Assembly (NCBI RefSeq): GCF_004362525.1
Contig: NZ_SNXS01000009.1
Coordinates: forward strand, 1-64,000
Direction: 5' to 3'
Source of the DNA: Roseateles toxinivorans
Lineage (GTDB): Bacteria > Pseudomonadota > Gammaproteobacteria > Burkholderiales > Burkholderiaceae_C
Length of the DNA: 64,000 nt
The position numbers were made by a program, and so were the translations under genes. The notes under the pieces were generated by a model, which worked only from the letters and a program-made list of their open reading frames with translations, had not been told where the DNA came from and did not search any database. Of the stretch, positions 17,201-25,356 are shown one piece after another. The number at the start of each line of letters is the position of its first letter. The stretch's first letter is position 1.

Positions 17201-18284
17201 CCAAGGCAGCTGTTTCTGGGTTGAGCTGCCTTTCGAGCTGGGCGACGCCACCGAACTCGCGAGCGCCGCGCAAGTTCGTATCGATGGCCCGCGCCTGCAG
17301 GGCGTGCGCGTGCTGCTGGTGGACGACAGCGACATCAACCTGCAGGTGGCCGGACGGCTGCTGGAGCTCGAAGGAGCGCTGGTGCAGCCCGCACGCGACG
17401 GCGCCGAGGCGCTGCGCTGGGTGCAGCAGCGCGCTGACTTCGACATCGTGCTGATGGACGTGCAGATGCCCATCATGGACGGGCTGGAGGCGACGCGGCG
17501 CATCCGCGCCATGCCCGAGCGCGCCGGGCTGCCAGTCGTGGCGCTGACCGCGGGCAACACCGACACCGAGCACCGGCGCGCACGTGAGGCCGGATTGCAG
17601 GACATTCTGTCCAAGCCCATCGACCCGGAGCTGCTGGTACAGGGCGTACTCCGGCTGCTCGGGCGCGCGCCCGTCGTGCCCGCGGTAACCCCGACGGTGA
17701 ACGACTTGCGTGACTGGCCGCAGATCGAAGGCATCGACACCAACGATTCGCGTCGACGACTGGCGGGCGACGTAGAGCTGATGCGCCGCATGCTGCGGCG
17801 CATGCTGGTGATGTGCGAGGAGTGCCTGGGCGTGCCGGCCACCACGCCCGAGCAGCGCCAGGCGCTGGCGGCGTTGATGCACAAGCTCAGAGGCAGCGCG
17901 GCCACGCTGGGGGCCAAATCGATGGCAGCACTCGCGGGGCAGGTCGAGTCGGCTTGCCAGCCGGGTCAGGCGGGGGCGGTGGCTCCGCTGCTGGCGCAGC
18001 TCGGCGAGGAGGCCCGGCAACTGCAGGCGGCCGCGGCCGCCTGGCTGCAGACGCCGCCTGATCGGCCAGGCGCAGAGGCCGGCGCGCCGCCGCTGGACAC
18101 CCAGCGCATGGCCGACCTCATGCGCGCGCTGAGGTCCAAGGATCTGGCGGCAGAGTCTATGTTCGAGGCGCTGGCGCCAGCGCTGCGCGGCGTGCTCGAC
18201 GCAGAGGTCTTTCGAACGCTGGCTACTTGTATCGAAGACCTAGAATTCGAGCAAGCGCTCGCCTTGTTGCGGGAACTGTCTTAG
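14259..18284 (+). CDS. Membrane hybrid histidine kinase, HAMP-PAS4-HisKA-HATPase-REC-HPt
   Basis: A 1341-residue kinase. Membrane segments at about 7-22 and 168-190 bracket a helical periplasmic domain of about 145 residues. HAMP follows (190-240), then four PAS domains (about 248-365, 375-495, 505-620, 635-755). HisKA has its His near residue 776 ([11 protein letters not shown]). The HATPase keeps NAIKF, DTGVGIA and FGGTGLGLS. The receiver has Asp in VLMDVQMPI, the HPt has [13 protein letters not shown], and the C-terminal module is shared with the other two kinases. A TTG at 14259 is taken as start; an ATG six codons later is possible and would only shorten the tail before the first helix. 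Tight linkage to the binding protein suggests joint sensing. Confidence 0.88.
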   Translation: MQVRRLMLWGIALAFGLVAVHQVAVESLERQRERIDVVQLGVGKVSRDAAGLLVLTQDYLLHGHVRARRQWHAVHTELIQTLHALDGPAVGLKDDIDDLVAVTEGLPSLFAALESAAGAGAADADAEGARRQMLSDHLVAETRRISDGAFDLVSGLIDLRSQQQHRLRSATLAANASLAALLAGLVAMVLRRVLRPMRRLQDTARCIEAGELQARSAYPAPDEFGSLSQSFDAMIQSLQDRQAALEATRRDLRTVLDAMPSMIGYWDRNLDNRVANRAYHTWFGVDADTLPGRNMRELLGPTLFESNRPYIEAALRGEPQTFERSIPRPDGQGLRHSLAHYLPDRQGDEVKGFYVIVHDVTELNEGRLQLAAALRENEALLAAIQQYAIFSEMGSDGRFITVNDNVCQLTGFSREELLGKTYAVHQPLLSSGDFDSEIWPALRAGRAWQGEIGGVAKDGSVYWTYAVMVPVKAEDGSIRKYVSIRTDITAQKRLAQEVQRSNERFELAAGAAGIGVWDYDVVAGTLVWDDQMYALYGRHRSGGLEPYTLWSDSVHPEDRASSEKALQDSIDGYAAFDRQFRIVRPDGEERYLKAMARVVRDANGRPLRMIGVNFDVTERLRTEAALQANENLLRSVGRMALVGGWRVDLRAGRVHWSEQTRAIHELPADFEPTLDTAMNFYAPESRPVITDAVNRAIASGRGWDLELCLITYTGRTVWVRAMGEVEFDAQDKPAQLVGALQDITERRRTDDLLRAATAAAEAASAAKSAFLANMSHEIRTPLNAVIGLAHLLQRTPLSTEQAPYVQNILLSGKALLGIVNDVLDLSKIEAGEMALERTTFSLRDVSSSLEALFEDQAHNKGLVLAMTPEATLPDALLGDPTRLRQVLVNLLGNAIKFTEHGQVELRIQALAAPAGHCRLRFEVRDTGVGIAADVLPTLFAPFSQADASTTRRFGGTGLGLSITKHLAELMGGQVGVLSTPGQGSCFWVELPFELGDATELASAAQVRIDGPRLQGVRVLLVDDSDINLQVAGRLLELEGALVQPARDGAEALRWVQQRADFDIVLMDVQMPIMDGLEATRRIRAMPERAGLPVVALTAGNTDTEHRRAREAGLQDILSKPIDPELLVQGVLRLLGRAPVVPAVTPTVNDLRDWPQIEGIDTNDSRRRLAGDVELMRRMLRRMLVMCEECLGVPATTPEQRQALAALMHKLRGSAATLGAKSMAALAGQVESACQPGQAGAVAPLLAQLGEEARQLQAAAAAWLQTPPDRPGAEAGAPPLDTQRMADLMRALRSKDLAAESMFEALAPALRGVLDAEVFRTLATCIEDLEFEQALALLRELS

Positions 18285-18744
18285 ATCCTGCCGGACCAGC
18301 CAAAGTGGACTGTCTATGGCCAGTAGATGCCCTGCAATCAGTACACGGGATTCGCGGCATACAAGTGCGGCGGCTCATTGCATCCTTCACCCGGAACAGC
18401 AGGCATTCGAGCGAGCCAAGGCGCAGAAGGCCGCCGGCCGCGGGTTTTGACCTTTGCAGTTCTACGCCGGCCCAAGAGTGAAGCGGCCAACTCACGACGC
18501 CCCCGTAACCGTAATCGGGCGCGAACCGTGAATACACCTCCCGGCCGCGAGCAGCATCAATCGTTGCGGCATTGACCGATAACCCACGACCTCGAACTTC
18601 GGCAATGGGCACGTTCCTGGCTATGGCGGACGGCTCTGTGCCCAAAGCGGGCATTCACCTTGGCTCGATGAATTCACGCGGTCGGCCAGGAACGCACATA
18701 CACCATTGACTACTTTCTAGATCTTTGTCTAGCCCGCCTATGCG
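18285..18744. other. Gene-poor spacer with no assignable gene
   Basis: About 460 bases after the third kinase. Open frames exist on both strands but none matches a family I recognise or has a ribosome site and plausible start. The minus frame around 18400-18650 shows no stop but no recognisable motif either. Base composition is more mixed than in the flanking genes, consistent with decayed sequence leading into the LysR fragment next to it. Confidence 0.5.
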
Positions 18745-18896
18745 CTATGCAAATTCAAAGCAGATGCCCGGATACATCCACGTGAACTCGATTGCCAGCG
18801 GCACCATGTAGATGCTCTCGACATCGACCGGCATCGAGGCACGCAAGACGCCCTTGGGCTGACCGAATGGCGCAGATGTAGCGGAAGGTTGCGTTT
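18745..18896 (-). pseudogene. LysR-family regulator fragment
   Basis: The minus-strand frame reads PFGQPKGVLRASMPVDVESI, then YMVPLAIEF and MYPGI, ending FEFA-stop. This matches the standard hinge and first strand of LysR effector domains (P-GVLRVS-PV, LP-L-EF---YPGI). Neither the DNA-binding domain nor the rest of the effector domain is present. The fragment abuts the 3' end of the intact LysR gene but is in a different frame and not homologous to that gene's own end, so it is the relic of a separate regulator. Confidence 0.65.
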
Positions 18897-18899
18897 CGA

Positions 18900-19835
18900 T
18901 CAGGCGCCTCTGGCAGACGCATCTGGAGAAGGCGACTTCAACGGGCGCTCCAGCACACGCTGCACAAGCGTGCGCAATTGAAGGTGCGCTGGGTCAGCGC
19001 CATGGCGCGGATGCCAGGCCATCAGCTGACGCTCGGGAGGCACATCGAAAGGCAGCTCGAAGGCGATGAGTCCGAGCGCGGGTGCCATGGCCCGCACGAT
19101 GCGTTCGGAGGCGGTGGCAACCAAGGTCGAGCGGGCTGCCGTCACCAAGGCTGCGTAGCTGCTGGGCACGGTGAGCACGATTGCGCGCGTCAAGCCCCGC
19201 TGCGCCAACGCGTCGTCCAACGGTGAAGCCTCCCCGTGTCGCCACATCACCGCCACATGGGGCGCCTCGGCGTAGCGCCGCGCCGTGCGTCGCCCTTGAG
19301 CCAGCGGGTGGTTGGCGCAGACTGCGCCGAGCGGCGCGTGCTGCGAGAGCTCGATCAACTCTACCTCGGGGTCTCGATCCGTGAAGCTGCCGATGTCCAG
19401 ATCGATGCGACCCTCGCGCAGCGCGCCACGGTCACCAAACGCTTCGGGCACAAAGTGCAGCGTGGCGCAGGGCAGGACGTCGCGCAACGCCAGCGCCAAG
19501 GTGGCGGCATAGGCCACCACCATAGCGTCGGGCGCGCGAACGACGAAGTTGCGCTCCAGCGTCGCGAAGTCACGCTCACCGGGCGAGGCCACCAGCGCGT
19601 CGGCCTCTGTCAGCAGGCGCGCGATGGCCGGTTTCATTGCCAGCGCACGCGGTGTCGGCGTCAAGCGGCGGCCGGCGCGCACGAACAGTGGGTCGCCCAT
19701 CGCTTCGCGGGCGCGCGCCAGCGTGTGACTGGTAGCAGGCACGGACAGGTGCAGGCGCTCGGCAGCGGCAGTCACGCTTCCGGTGACCAGCAGCGCATCC
19801 AGCGCGCGGAGCAGATTGAGATCCCAGGATTTCAT
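18900..19835 (-). CDS. LysR-family transcriptional regulator
   Basis: A 311-residue regulator. The winged helix-turn-helix occupies residues 1-60 (DLNLLRALDALLVTGSVTAA, then AERLHLSVPATSHTLARARE), followed by a linker helix and a periplasmic-binding-like effector domain with typical strands (NFVVRAPDA, EGRIDLDIGSF). The DLNLL opening and LSVPATSHTLARLRE pattern belong to the NodD/SyrM-like subgroup. It is divergent from the MFS transporter gene across 68 bases that contain an inverted repeat, so local control of the transporter is the obvious inference. The inducer cannot be read from sequence. Confidence 0.92.
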   Translation of the reverse strand: MKSWDLNLLRALDALLVTGSVTAAAERLHLSVPATSHTLARAREAMGDPLFVRAGRRLTPTPRALAMKPAIARLLTEADALVASPGERDFATLERNFVVRAPDAMVVAYAATLALALRDVLPCATLHFVPEAFGDRGALREGRIDLDIGSFTDRDPEVELIELSQHAPLGAVCANHPLAQGRRTARRYAEAPHVAVMWRHGEASPLDDALAQRGLTRAIVLTVPSSYAALVTAARSTLVATASERIVRAMAPALGLIAFELPFDVPPERQLMAWHPRHGADPAHLQLRTLVQRVLERPLKSPSPDASARGA

Positions 19836-19838
19836 TTG

Positions 19839-19857
19839 TTGAAATTAATAGCTTCAA
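19839..19857. promoter_or_regulatory. Inverted repeat between lysR and MFS genes
   Basis: TTGAA-N9-TTCAA lies in the 68-base divergent intergenic region, directly next to the regulator start. The AT-rich dyad with T and A at the arms fits a LysR-type operator. Binding is inferred from position and symmetry only. Confidence 0.5.
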
Positions 19858-19903
19858 TAATTGCACTGTACAGAATTCGTCTGCATTCGCACACTTTGCA
19901 GCT

Positions 19904-21295
19904 ATGAAGACCACCCCAACCCCCGTTCCCCGTCCCGTCGCCCACGCACTGCTGATGTTGTTGCTTGTGCTGTCCGGTCTGGATCAGACGCTGCTGTCGG
20001 CCGCGCTGCCCACCATCGTGCGCGAGCTAGGCGGCGCCGATCGCTCCTCTTGGGTGTTCACGGCCTTCCTCGTTGCGTCTACCGTGGTGATACCGGTCTA
20101 CGGCAAGCTGGCCGACCGCTGGGGTGTTCGGCCTCTGCTGCTTACCGCGGCGGGCCTCTTTGTGGTCGGCTCGCTGGCCTGCGGACTGGCGCCGTCGATG
20201 GATACGCTGATCGCCGCGCGCGCGCTCCAGGGCCTTGGCGGCGGCGGATTGATGACGCTGACCCTGCTGGCCACGACCGCGCTGACGACGATCGAGGAGC
20301 GGAGCGGGCACCTGGCGCGCTTGGGCGCAGCCTATGGCCTGGCCACAATGGCCGGCCCGCTGGCGGGAGCATTCGTCACCGAGCACCTGTCGTGGCGTTG
20401 GACCTTCTTCGCCGCATTGCCATTGGCGCTGGGCGCCTGGGTCGGATTGGCGCGTACGCCGATGGGCAGGCCGCACGGTGGACGATTGCCACTGGACTGG
20501 CGTGGCGCTCTGCTCCTGGCCGTGATGCTGATCTGCGCCTTGCTGGCCACGCGCAGCCGGGCGCTGGGCACCGAAACGGCCACCCTGCTGGCCGCCGCCG
20601 CGGCGACGTTGCTGCCGGTCTGGCTGTGGAGCCAGCGCCGGGCGGCCGATCCCATCGTGCCGCTATCGCTGTTCACGCGGCCGGGATTCGCCGCCAACGC
20701 ATGGCTGGCGGTGAGCACGGGAATGTCGCTGTTCGCCGCAGTGGTGTTCCTGCCGTTCTTCATGCAGACCGTGCGGCACCTGTCGCCCACTTCATCGGCC
20801 TTGCACCTGCTGCCGCTGATGGCGGGGCTGATGCTGGCGTCCCGGCGCGCCGGTGCGCGGCTGAGGCGCGGTGCGGCGCCACGGTCGCTGGCGGCGACGG
20901 CTTCGATCGCTATGGCAGGCTCTCTGGCCTTGCTGGCCGTGCTGCTGCATGCGGGCGTCACGTCGCCCTGGGCCTTGTCGGCCGCTGTGCTGCCGCTGGG
21001 CGCGGGCTTGGGGCTTGTGATGCCGGTGTTGACGGTCGTCTCGCAGCGCGCCGCCCCAGCCACGCACGCGGGTATTGCGACCGCGCTGCCGATGATGCTG
21101 CGCGCCTTGGGCGGCGCTGCGGGCGTGGCCCTCCTGGGCGAGTACCTCGCGCGCCACTCGGCGGGTGGATTGATGTCCGCACTGGCGGGTGTCTTCACCG
21201 CGGCGGCGCTGGCCGCACTGCCGGCCTGCGCCGCGGCTTGGGCGCTACCGACCCGGCTCACGCCAATCGCCGCACCGCGACCGACGGCCGCTTGA
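19904..21295 (+). CDS. MFS drug/proton antiporter, DHA2 type
   Basis: A 463-residue multi-spanning inner-membrane transporter. The N-terminal half has the DHA2 hallmarks: LDQTLLSAALPTIVRELGG in the first helix (motif D1-like), then the loop motif GKLADRWGVRPLLL (motif A), and ARALQGLGGGGLM in helix 4. Many further hydrophobic segments follow to the C-terminus, in line with the 14-helix topology of EmrB/QacA relatives, although at 463 residues it is slightly short for 14 helices. No membrane-fusion partner gene is adjacent. Divergent pairing with a LysR regulator points to inducible efflux of an unknown compound. Confidence 0.9.
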   Translation: MKTTPTPVPRPVAHALLMLLLVLSGLDQTLLSAALPTIVRELGGADRSSWVFTAFLVASTVVIPVYGKLADRWGVRPLLLTAAGLFVVGSLACGLAPSMDTLIAARALQGLGGGGLMTLTLLATTALTTIEERSGHLARLGAAYGLATMAGPLAGAFVTEHLSWRWTFFAALPLALGAWVGLARTPMGRPHGGRLPLDWRGALLLAVMLICALLATRSRALGTETATLLAAAAATLLPVWLWSQRRAADPIVPLSLFTRPGFAANAWLAVSTGMSLFAAVVFLPFFMQTVRHLSPTSSALHLLPLMAGLMLASRRAGARLRRGAAPRSLAATASIAMAGSLALLAVLLHAGVTSPWALSAAVLPLGAGLGLVMPVLTVVSQRAAPATHAGIATALPMMLRALGGAAGVALLGEYLARHSAGGLMSALAGVFTAAALAALPACAAAWALPTRLTPIAAPRPTAA

Positions 21296-21484
21296 GCGGC
21301 ATGCCGCACCGTCGTTCAGTTTGCCACCGCTCGGTAGGGCAAATCGACAGTTCAAGGACATATGCGGCCGGGCGACAGGTTGCCTGCTAGGCAGGCCGGA
21401 AGGCACCGCGTACAGTATTGGAAGGGCCTGCCAGCACATTCCTGACGGCATAGGAAACGCGGATCATTTCACGGACGGCGCTGC

Positions 21485-22555
21485 ATGTCCTCACTCGAGA
21501 TCGCCACCTTTCGGAAGACGCCACTGGCGTGGCAGAGTGTTGCGCGGCTGATCGCCGTGTCGGCCTTGTTCTGGGCCGTGGCGGCCGGGATTCTCTTTCT
21601 TGCGGCACCGGGCATTGACACCTATCCCCGGTTGCTGGTGTTCAGCGAATGCAGCGGCCTGGCAATTCTGGGCTTCGCCATGCTGCTCAGGCCGTCGCGC
21701 TGGTTCCCGAAGATCAACCCCACGATTGGTTGGCTGGTCACCGGTGTCATAGCCATTCCGGCAGGCTATGTGCTTGGCCATGTGATTGCGCTCCTCGCGC
21801 TCGGCGAGCCGTTTCGCCTGCTCAGTCCAGGCAATGATCGGATGGTGCCGATCATCTTCACCGTGTTGATTGCGGGATTTGGCTTGCACTACTTTGCCAC
21901 GCGCGAGCACCTCGCGAACGAGGCCATGGCACGCTCCGAAGCCCAACGACTGGCAACCGAATCCGAGCTGCGCCTGCTGCGTGCTCAGCTCGAGCCTCAC
22001 ATGCTGTTCAACACGCTGGCTAATTTGCGGTCCTTGGTCAAGGAGGACGCGACACAGGCCGAGCTCATGATCGACCAGTTGATCACCTACCTGCGCAGTG
22101 CGCTGGCGGCGTCACGGACGGAGGCCAACACATTGAGCGACGAATTTGTTCAGCTCCGTGCCTATCTGGAAATCATGTCGTTGCGCATGGGTCCGCGGCT
22201 GAGCTACCGGCTCGACCTGCCAGCAGACCTGGCGCGGCTGGCCGTGCCGTCGATGCTGTTGCAACCGCTGGTGGAGAACGCCATCAAGCACGGACTCGAA
22301 CCCAAGGTAGGGGCGGGCAGCATCGAAGTGCGTGCATGCCGAGCCGATGCCGGTATCGAGATTTCTGTGACCGACACGGGCCTGGGCCTGCGGCCAGCGG
22401 GTAGGTTGCAGAGCGCGGCCGACACCACGTCCGGAAGCTATGGTCTTTTACATGTGCGCGAGCGTCTGCGGGCCATCTACGGACCAAAGGCGTCTCTGAC
22501 GCTGAATCCGCAAACGCCGGCCGGCGTCTGCGCCACAGTAAGGATCCCGCAATGA
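21485..22555 (+). CDS. LytS-type sensor histidine kinase
   Basis: A 356-residue kinase of the His_kinase/LytS-YehU class. Four membrane segments fill residues 20-140; a coiled stretch then leads to the phospho-acceptor box LEPHMLFNTLANL. The ATPase domain has LLQPLVENAIKHG and DTGLGLRP. It overlaps the next gene by the ATGA arrangement, so the two are translationally coupled and form a two-component system. There is no extra periplasmic domain, so the signal is probably sensed in or at the membrane. Confidence 0.92.
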   Translation: MSSLEIATFRKTPLAWQSVARLIAVSALFWAVAAGILFLAAPGIDTYPRLLVFSECSGLAILGFAMLLRPSRWFPKINPTIGWLVTGVIAIPAGYVLGHVIALLALGEPFRLLSPGNDRMVPIIFTVLIAGFGLHYFATREHLANEAMARSEAQRLATESELRLLRAQLEPHMLFNTLANLRSLVKEDATQAELMIDQLITYLRSALAASRTEANTLSDEFVQLRAYLEIMSLRMGPRLSYRLDLPADLARLAVPSMLLQPLVENAIKHGLEPKVGAGSIEVRACRADAGIEISVTDTGLGLRPAGRLQSAADTTSGSYGLLHVRERLRAIYGPKASLTLNPQTPAGVCATVRIPQ

Positions 22556-23361
22556 ACAGTGCCTTGAAGCGACCCAGTGCCGTGATCGCCGAAGACGAGC
22601 CGGTGCTTGCCAGAACCCTGTCCCGCTTGCTGGAGGAGGTCTGGCCTGAGCTGCAGGTGCTTGCTGTGGCCAGCGACGGGCTCAGCGCCATCGAGCTCGC
22701 GCTGCAGCACGCCCCGGACATCATGTTTCTGGACATCAAAATGCCTGGCAAAAGCGGGCTCGAGGTGGCCGAGGAGCTTGCAGACGAATGGCCCGACGAC
22801 AGAGCCGAACCCTTGTTTGTGTTTGTCACGGCCTACGAGGAGTTTGCGGTGGCGGCGTTTGAGCATGCCGCGTTCGACTACATGCTCAAGCCCGCCAGCG
22901 TCGAGCGGTTGACGTTGTGTGTCGAGAGACTCAAGCGACGACTCGAGCAGCGCGCTGACTCGCCCGTCGATGGCGACATGTCAGCGCTGATGCAAAGGGT
23001 GCAGTCGGTGGCCACGCCGGCCGATCCGATGGCTGAGCGGATCAAGGTCATTCGGGCCGGCGTCGGCAACACCATCCGGATGATTCCCGTGGCCGAGGTG
23101 ATCTGCTTCGAGGCGACAGAAAAGTACGTCAACGTGGTCACCCCGACGGGTGAGGCGCTGGTGCGCATGAGTCTGCGTGAGCTGATGTCCAGAATCGACG
23201 CGACCGACTTCAAGCAGGTGCACCGCAGCGTCGTGGTCAACTACAACTGCATCCTCAGCGCGACGCGCGACGATGTGGGCCACTACAGCCTGACGTTGCG
23301 CGGGCTGCAGCGGACCCTCAAGGTCAGCCGCGCCTTCGGTCACCTGTTTCGGGCGATGTAG
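22552..23361 (+). CDS. LytTR-family response regulator
   Basis: A 269-residue regulator. The receiver (about 8-130) has EDEP, phospho-Asp in IMFLDIKMPG and Lys in MLKPAS. The C-terminal LytTR domain (about 165-265) shows the usual strands (IPVAEVICFEATEKYVNV, LRELMSRID) and the FKQVHRSVVVNYNCI segment. It starts inside the stop codon of the kinase gene. LytTR proteins bind paired direct repeats; candidate targets are not evident in the 190 bases before the kinase gene. Confidence 0.93.
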   Translation: MNSALKRPSAVIAEDEPVLARTLSRLLEEVWPELQVLAVASDGLSAIELALQHAPDIMFLDIKMPGKSGLEVAEELADEWPDDRAEPLFVFVTAYEEFAVAAFEHAAFDYMLKPASVERLTLCVERLKRRLEQRADSPVDGDMSALMQRVQSVATPADPMAERIKVIRAGVGNTIRMIPVAEVICFEATEKYVNVVTPTGEALVRMSLRELMSRIDATDFKQVHRSVVVNYNCILSATRDDVGHYSLTLRGLQRTLKVSRAFGHLFRAM

Positions 23362-23378
23362 CAGCGCGGTCGACGCCG

Positions 23379-24146
23379 CTATTCGCCAAACGGCGCCTGC
23401 TGAATCAGGTCGACGAATCCCAGGCGTCTCACATACAGACCCAGGCGCGAGTTGGGCAGGGCCCTTGCCTCGGCCTGGACGCAGTCGCAGAAGGCATTCT
23501 TGAACCCAAGTCGCGGGTGCGCTCTGTGTACCGCATCCTGCAATACGGCAGGGATCTCCTGGCTACGCCGCCCGACGACATCGAGCGCGGCGCCGGCCTG
23601 CAGCAGGTGGGCCTCAACGCCCTGCTCGGTGCCGACCTCCAGGTTCATATGCAAGGTGATCGCTTCGGCAACGCACTGCAGCTGAGCCTCGGACGCGCCG
23701 GCACGCTGCAGGATGGTGCGCGCCGCTCGAGCACTCCGCATGGTGAAGCATTGCTCACTTGGTGCGGTGGCATGCGAGGTCAGGCCGATGTCGTGCAGCA
23801 TGCAGGCCGAGAAGAACAGGTTCTTGTCGTATTCCAGGTTGGCTTCGAGAGCCAACAAGGTGCCCCAGGCATAGCTTCGCCAACCGTGGTTGGTCAACCA
23901 CTGCGGCTGAAGCGCTTGTGCGGCGGTCGATGCGGCAAACGCGAGCGCATCCCATGGGGGCTCGATGTATTCAAGCGCAGCCAGCTCAAGCCGGTTCATG
24001 GTGAGCGTGGATACTGACTCGCCGGGAGCCCGCGCCGAATGGCGCAGGCGTGCTCGCCCGCTGATAGCCGCTATGGTGAGTCGCCAGCGCTCAGTCAGCG
24101 AGAGCATGCCGCTGCGCTGCATCCAGTCAAGGGTTCCAATACTCAT
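23379..24146 (-). CDS. HD-domain phosphohydrolase-like protein
   Basis: A 255-residue protein with an HD domain at roughly 95-200. The metal motif is visible as the HD pair in CMLHDIGLT, with a preceding His-bearing helix (NHGWRSYAWG) and a following EAITLHMNLE. The overall layout resembles the cyanamide hydratase-like branch of HD proteins, but the match is general and the substrate is unknown. It converges on the LytTR regulator with only 17 bases between stops. The start at 24146 is the first plausible Met; its ribosome site is weak. Confidence 0.75.
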   Translation of the reverse strand: MSIGTLDWMQRSGMLSLTERWRLTIAAISGRARLRHSARAPGESVSTLTMNRLELAALEYIEPPWDALAFAASTAAQALQPQWLTNHGWRSYAWGTLLALEANLEYDKNLFFSACMLHDIGLTSHATAPSEQCFTMRSARAARTILQRAGASEAQLQCVAEAITLHMNLEVGTEQGVEAHLLQAGAALDVVGRRSQEIPAVLQDAVHRAHPRLGFKNAFCDCVQAEARALPNSRLGLYVRRLGFVDLIQQAPFGE

Positions 24147-24202
24147 GATGCACTTTCGTCTATGGGCGAGTCAGGTCGCCAATGAAGTCGAGTCCGCCGC
24201 AA

Positions 24203-24367
24203 TCACTGCTCCGACGCCAGCTCCACGGGGCAGGCGCAGACCGCGCCGCACTTGCACTGTGCGCCGCACGCGCATGACTGCTGGGCGGTGGGCTTCTGGC
24301 AGCCGCAGGCGCATGCCGCGCCGGTGCAGGTGGCGCAGCGGCAGGTGCTTTGGTTTGTATGGTTCAT
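24203..24367 (-). CDS. Metallothionein-like cysteine-rich peptide, copy A
   Basis: A 54-residue protein with 12 cysteines, most as CxC or CxxC: Cys 9, 11, 14, 19, 21, 23, 32, 34, 38, 40, 44 and 46. It reads as two clusters, CRCATC/CACGC and CACGAQCKCG/CAC, separated by an eight-residue spacer, which is the layout expected for a thiolate metal-binding peptide. It is not the classic SmtA/BmtA sequence. AAAGGA precedes the ATG. A second copy, 49 residues with 11 cysteines at matching positions, lies at 27018-27167. Metal or copper-thiolate binding is inferred from composition. Confidence 0.8.
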   Translation of the reverse strand: MNHTNQSTCRCATCTGAACACGCQKPTAQQSCACGAQCKCGAVCACPVELASEQ

Positions 24368-24510
24368 GATGAGTTTCCTTTGGGTTGAATCGACGACGAG
24401 ATGTCTTCGATGGCCGTACTTTCTGCGCTCCGGCTTCGAACGACCAGCTGCCTGAGACGAGCCGTTGTGTCTGGTGCCGGAACGGTCGCGCAGTTCGACC
24501 GAATGGTCTT
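24368..24510 (-). repeat. Conserved 5' block upstream of metallothionein copy A
   Basis: About 140 bases upstream of copy A match the same distance upstream of copy B at 27168-27310. Identical runs include CGACGACGAGATGTCTTCGA and GAGACGAGCCG plus TGCCGGAACGGT (plus-strand reading). The shared block has no conserved open frame, so it probably carries the promoter and leader. The rest of the gap up to 24918 holds nothing I can assign. Confidence 0.7.
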
Positions 24511-24918
24511 GCCTTCGACCCCCTGCCTGCGGACAAAGCGCTGAGTTCCTGTTGGCCTGCCCGAGGCCAGGTGGCTCGGGCGAAGCATTGGCGGCCGAGG
24601 GTGTCGTTGAATCGCCAGCAGCGCCATCACGCAGGTGCCTCGACAGTTCGGTCGACGCAAATGGCGGCTCCCGGATCGATCACGACGCTTGATCGCAAGC
24701 CGCTGTCCTCCGCCGGCGAGAGCAACGAAATTCACGTCAGCGAAGGCATGTTGCGCTCGCGATCCAGGTGGACTGATCGTGCTCAAACAGATCGCTGCAT
24801 CCGCCCAAGAGAACTAGCGCCATCTACTTCCGACTTACTGCCGCCAGGCCGGCTGCCACGGCGTGAGTCCCCCGATTCTGAAGCCCGCAACCGGGCCAAA
24901 CCACACGGAGATCAATGT

Positions 24919-25356
24919 ATGGAAATCATCGTGGGCATCGCCCTTGCACTGCTTGTCTACGGAACCACCCATTGGCTGGAAATGGACCGTGAGCGCGTGT
25001 TCTATCCAACGGTCATGATCGCCATCACCACGTACTACATAGTGTTCGCCGTCATCGATGGCCGCGGGCAGGTACTGCTGCCAGAGGTTGTCATTGCCGC
25101 GGCGTTTTGCGCTGTCGCCGCGGCGGGATTCAAGCGCAACTTGTGGCTCGTTGTTGTTGCCCTTGCAGGCCACGGCGTCATGGATTCATTTCACCATCTG
25201 CTTGTTCCCAATACGGGAGTGCCCCAGGTATGGCCAGGGTTCTGCATGGCGTATGACGTGACCGCCGCAGCGCTGCTGGCTTACCTGCTGAGACGCCGTG
25301 CTCGGGCGCTCAGCCAGCCCAGCGGCCAGCTATCCGCAGATATGGATCTCCGGTAG
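24919..25356 (+). CDS. Small four-helix membrane protein, unknown function
   Basis: A 145-residue hydrophobic protein with about four membrane segments: residues 1-17, 30-50, 58-75 and 80-95, plus a further segment near the end (CMAYDVTAAALLAYLL). A HHLL motif lies between helices. The open frame extends far upstream, but CGGAGA eight bases before the ATG at 24919, together with a sudden change to membrane-like composition, fixes this start. It sits between the two metallothionein-like genes. No family is recognised with confidence. Confidence 0.65.
   Translation: MEIIVGIALALLVYGTTHWLEMDRERVFYPTVMIAITTYYIVFAVIDGRGQVLLPEVVIAAAFCAVAAAGFKRNLWLVVVALAGHGVMDSFHHLLVPNTGVPQVWPGFCMAYDVTAAALLAYLLRRRARALSQPSGQLSADMDLR

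Noticed and set aside
18223-18654. A 143-codon minus-strand frame after the third kinase
   Set aside because: It overlaps the kinase 3' end and has no ribosome site or family resemblance.
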